NCBI GenBank assembly: GCA_030066455.1
Contig: JASJBQ010000324.1
Location: 1 to 5,347, forward strand
Source of the DNA: Desulfobacterales bacterium
Lineage (GTDB): Bacteria; Desulfobacterota; Desulfobacteria; Desulfobacterales; UBA5852
Length of the DNA stretch: 5,347 nucleotides
Direction: 5' to 3'
Of this stretch, positions 5,327 through 5,347 are shown one piece after another. The notes beneath the pieces were generated by a model, which was not told the origin of the DNA, did no database searches, and saw only the letters and a program-made list of their open reading frames with translations. The number at the start of each line of letters is the position of its first letter. The first letter of the stretch is position 1. The position numbers and the translations under genes were made by a program.

Positions 5327-5347
5327 ATGTGCGGTCGCATTCCACCG

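Noticed and set aside
5309..5347. Short ATG frames at the right edge (5309, 5317 and 5327)
   Set aside because: The first stops after five codons. The other two stay open to the edge but lack a ribosome site and start inside or against the operator-like palindrome, so the real start is probably beyond the window.

Overview
The window is GC-rich (roughly 60%) bacterial chromosomal sequence with ordinary coding density. The kinase type (multi-TM, PAS-PAS, HPK4-like core, fused receiver), the CoA-transferase start at the left edge and the codon use would fit a Desulfobacterota-type anaerobe (Desulfosarcina/Desulfobacter relatives). This is inferred from family resemblance only; there is no rRNA or other phylogenetic marker.

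Layout. (1) Positions 1-116, minus strand: the first 38 codons of a gene running off the left edge, probably a family I CoA-transferase, with a strong Shine-Dalgarno. (2) Positions 117-445: 329 bp with no convincing gene, holding a weak promoter for that gene and a nested stem-loop. (3) Positions 446-1384, minus: a 312-aa, ten-TM EamA/DMT-family transporter. (4) Positions 1385-1597: a 213-bp gap with a GC-rich stem-loop. (5) Positions 1598-2116, minus: a 172-aa tetratricopeptide-repeat protein. (6) Positions 2117-2392: a divergent control region with two short dyads and, nearer the plus-strand gene, a hairpin. (7) Positions 2393-5173, plus: a 926-aa membrane hybrid sensor histidine kinase (7TM - coiled coil - PAS - PAS - HisKA - HATPase - REC). 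(8) Positions 5174-5347: an intergenic tail ending in an AT-rich promoter/operator island for a gene beyond the right edge.

Two places stand out. Upstream of the kinase, a previously unlisted 20-codon ORF (2341-2403) has its own Shine-Dalgarno and overlaps the kinase start, which lacks one; that Shine-Dalgarno is also the 3' arm of a 5-bp all-GC hairpin. This looks like a leader-peptide or translational-coupling arrangement. At the right end, a TTGACG/TATTAT promoter carries a perfect 12-bp palindrome between its boxes and a near-perfect 20-bp palindrome over the -10 and start region, which is the layout of a tightly repressed promoter.

The transporter and TPR gene may be co-transcribed, but nothing in their sequences ties them functionally to the kinase. 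No RNA genes, insertion sequences, CRISPR arrays or attachment sites were seen.
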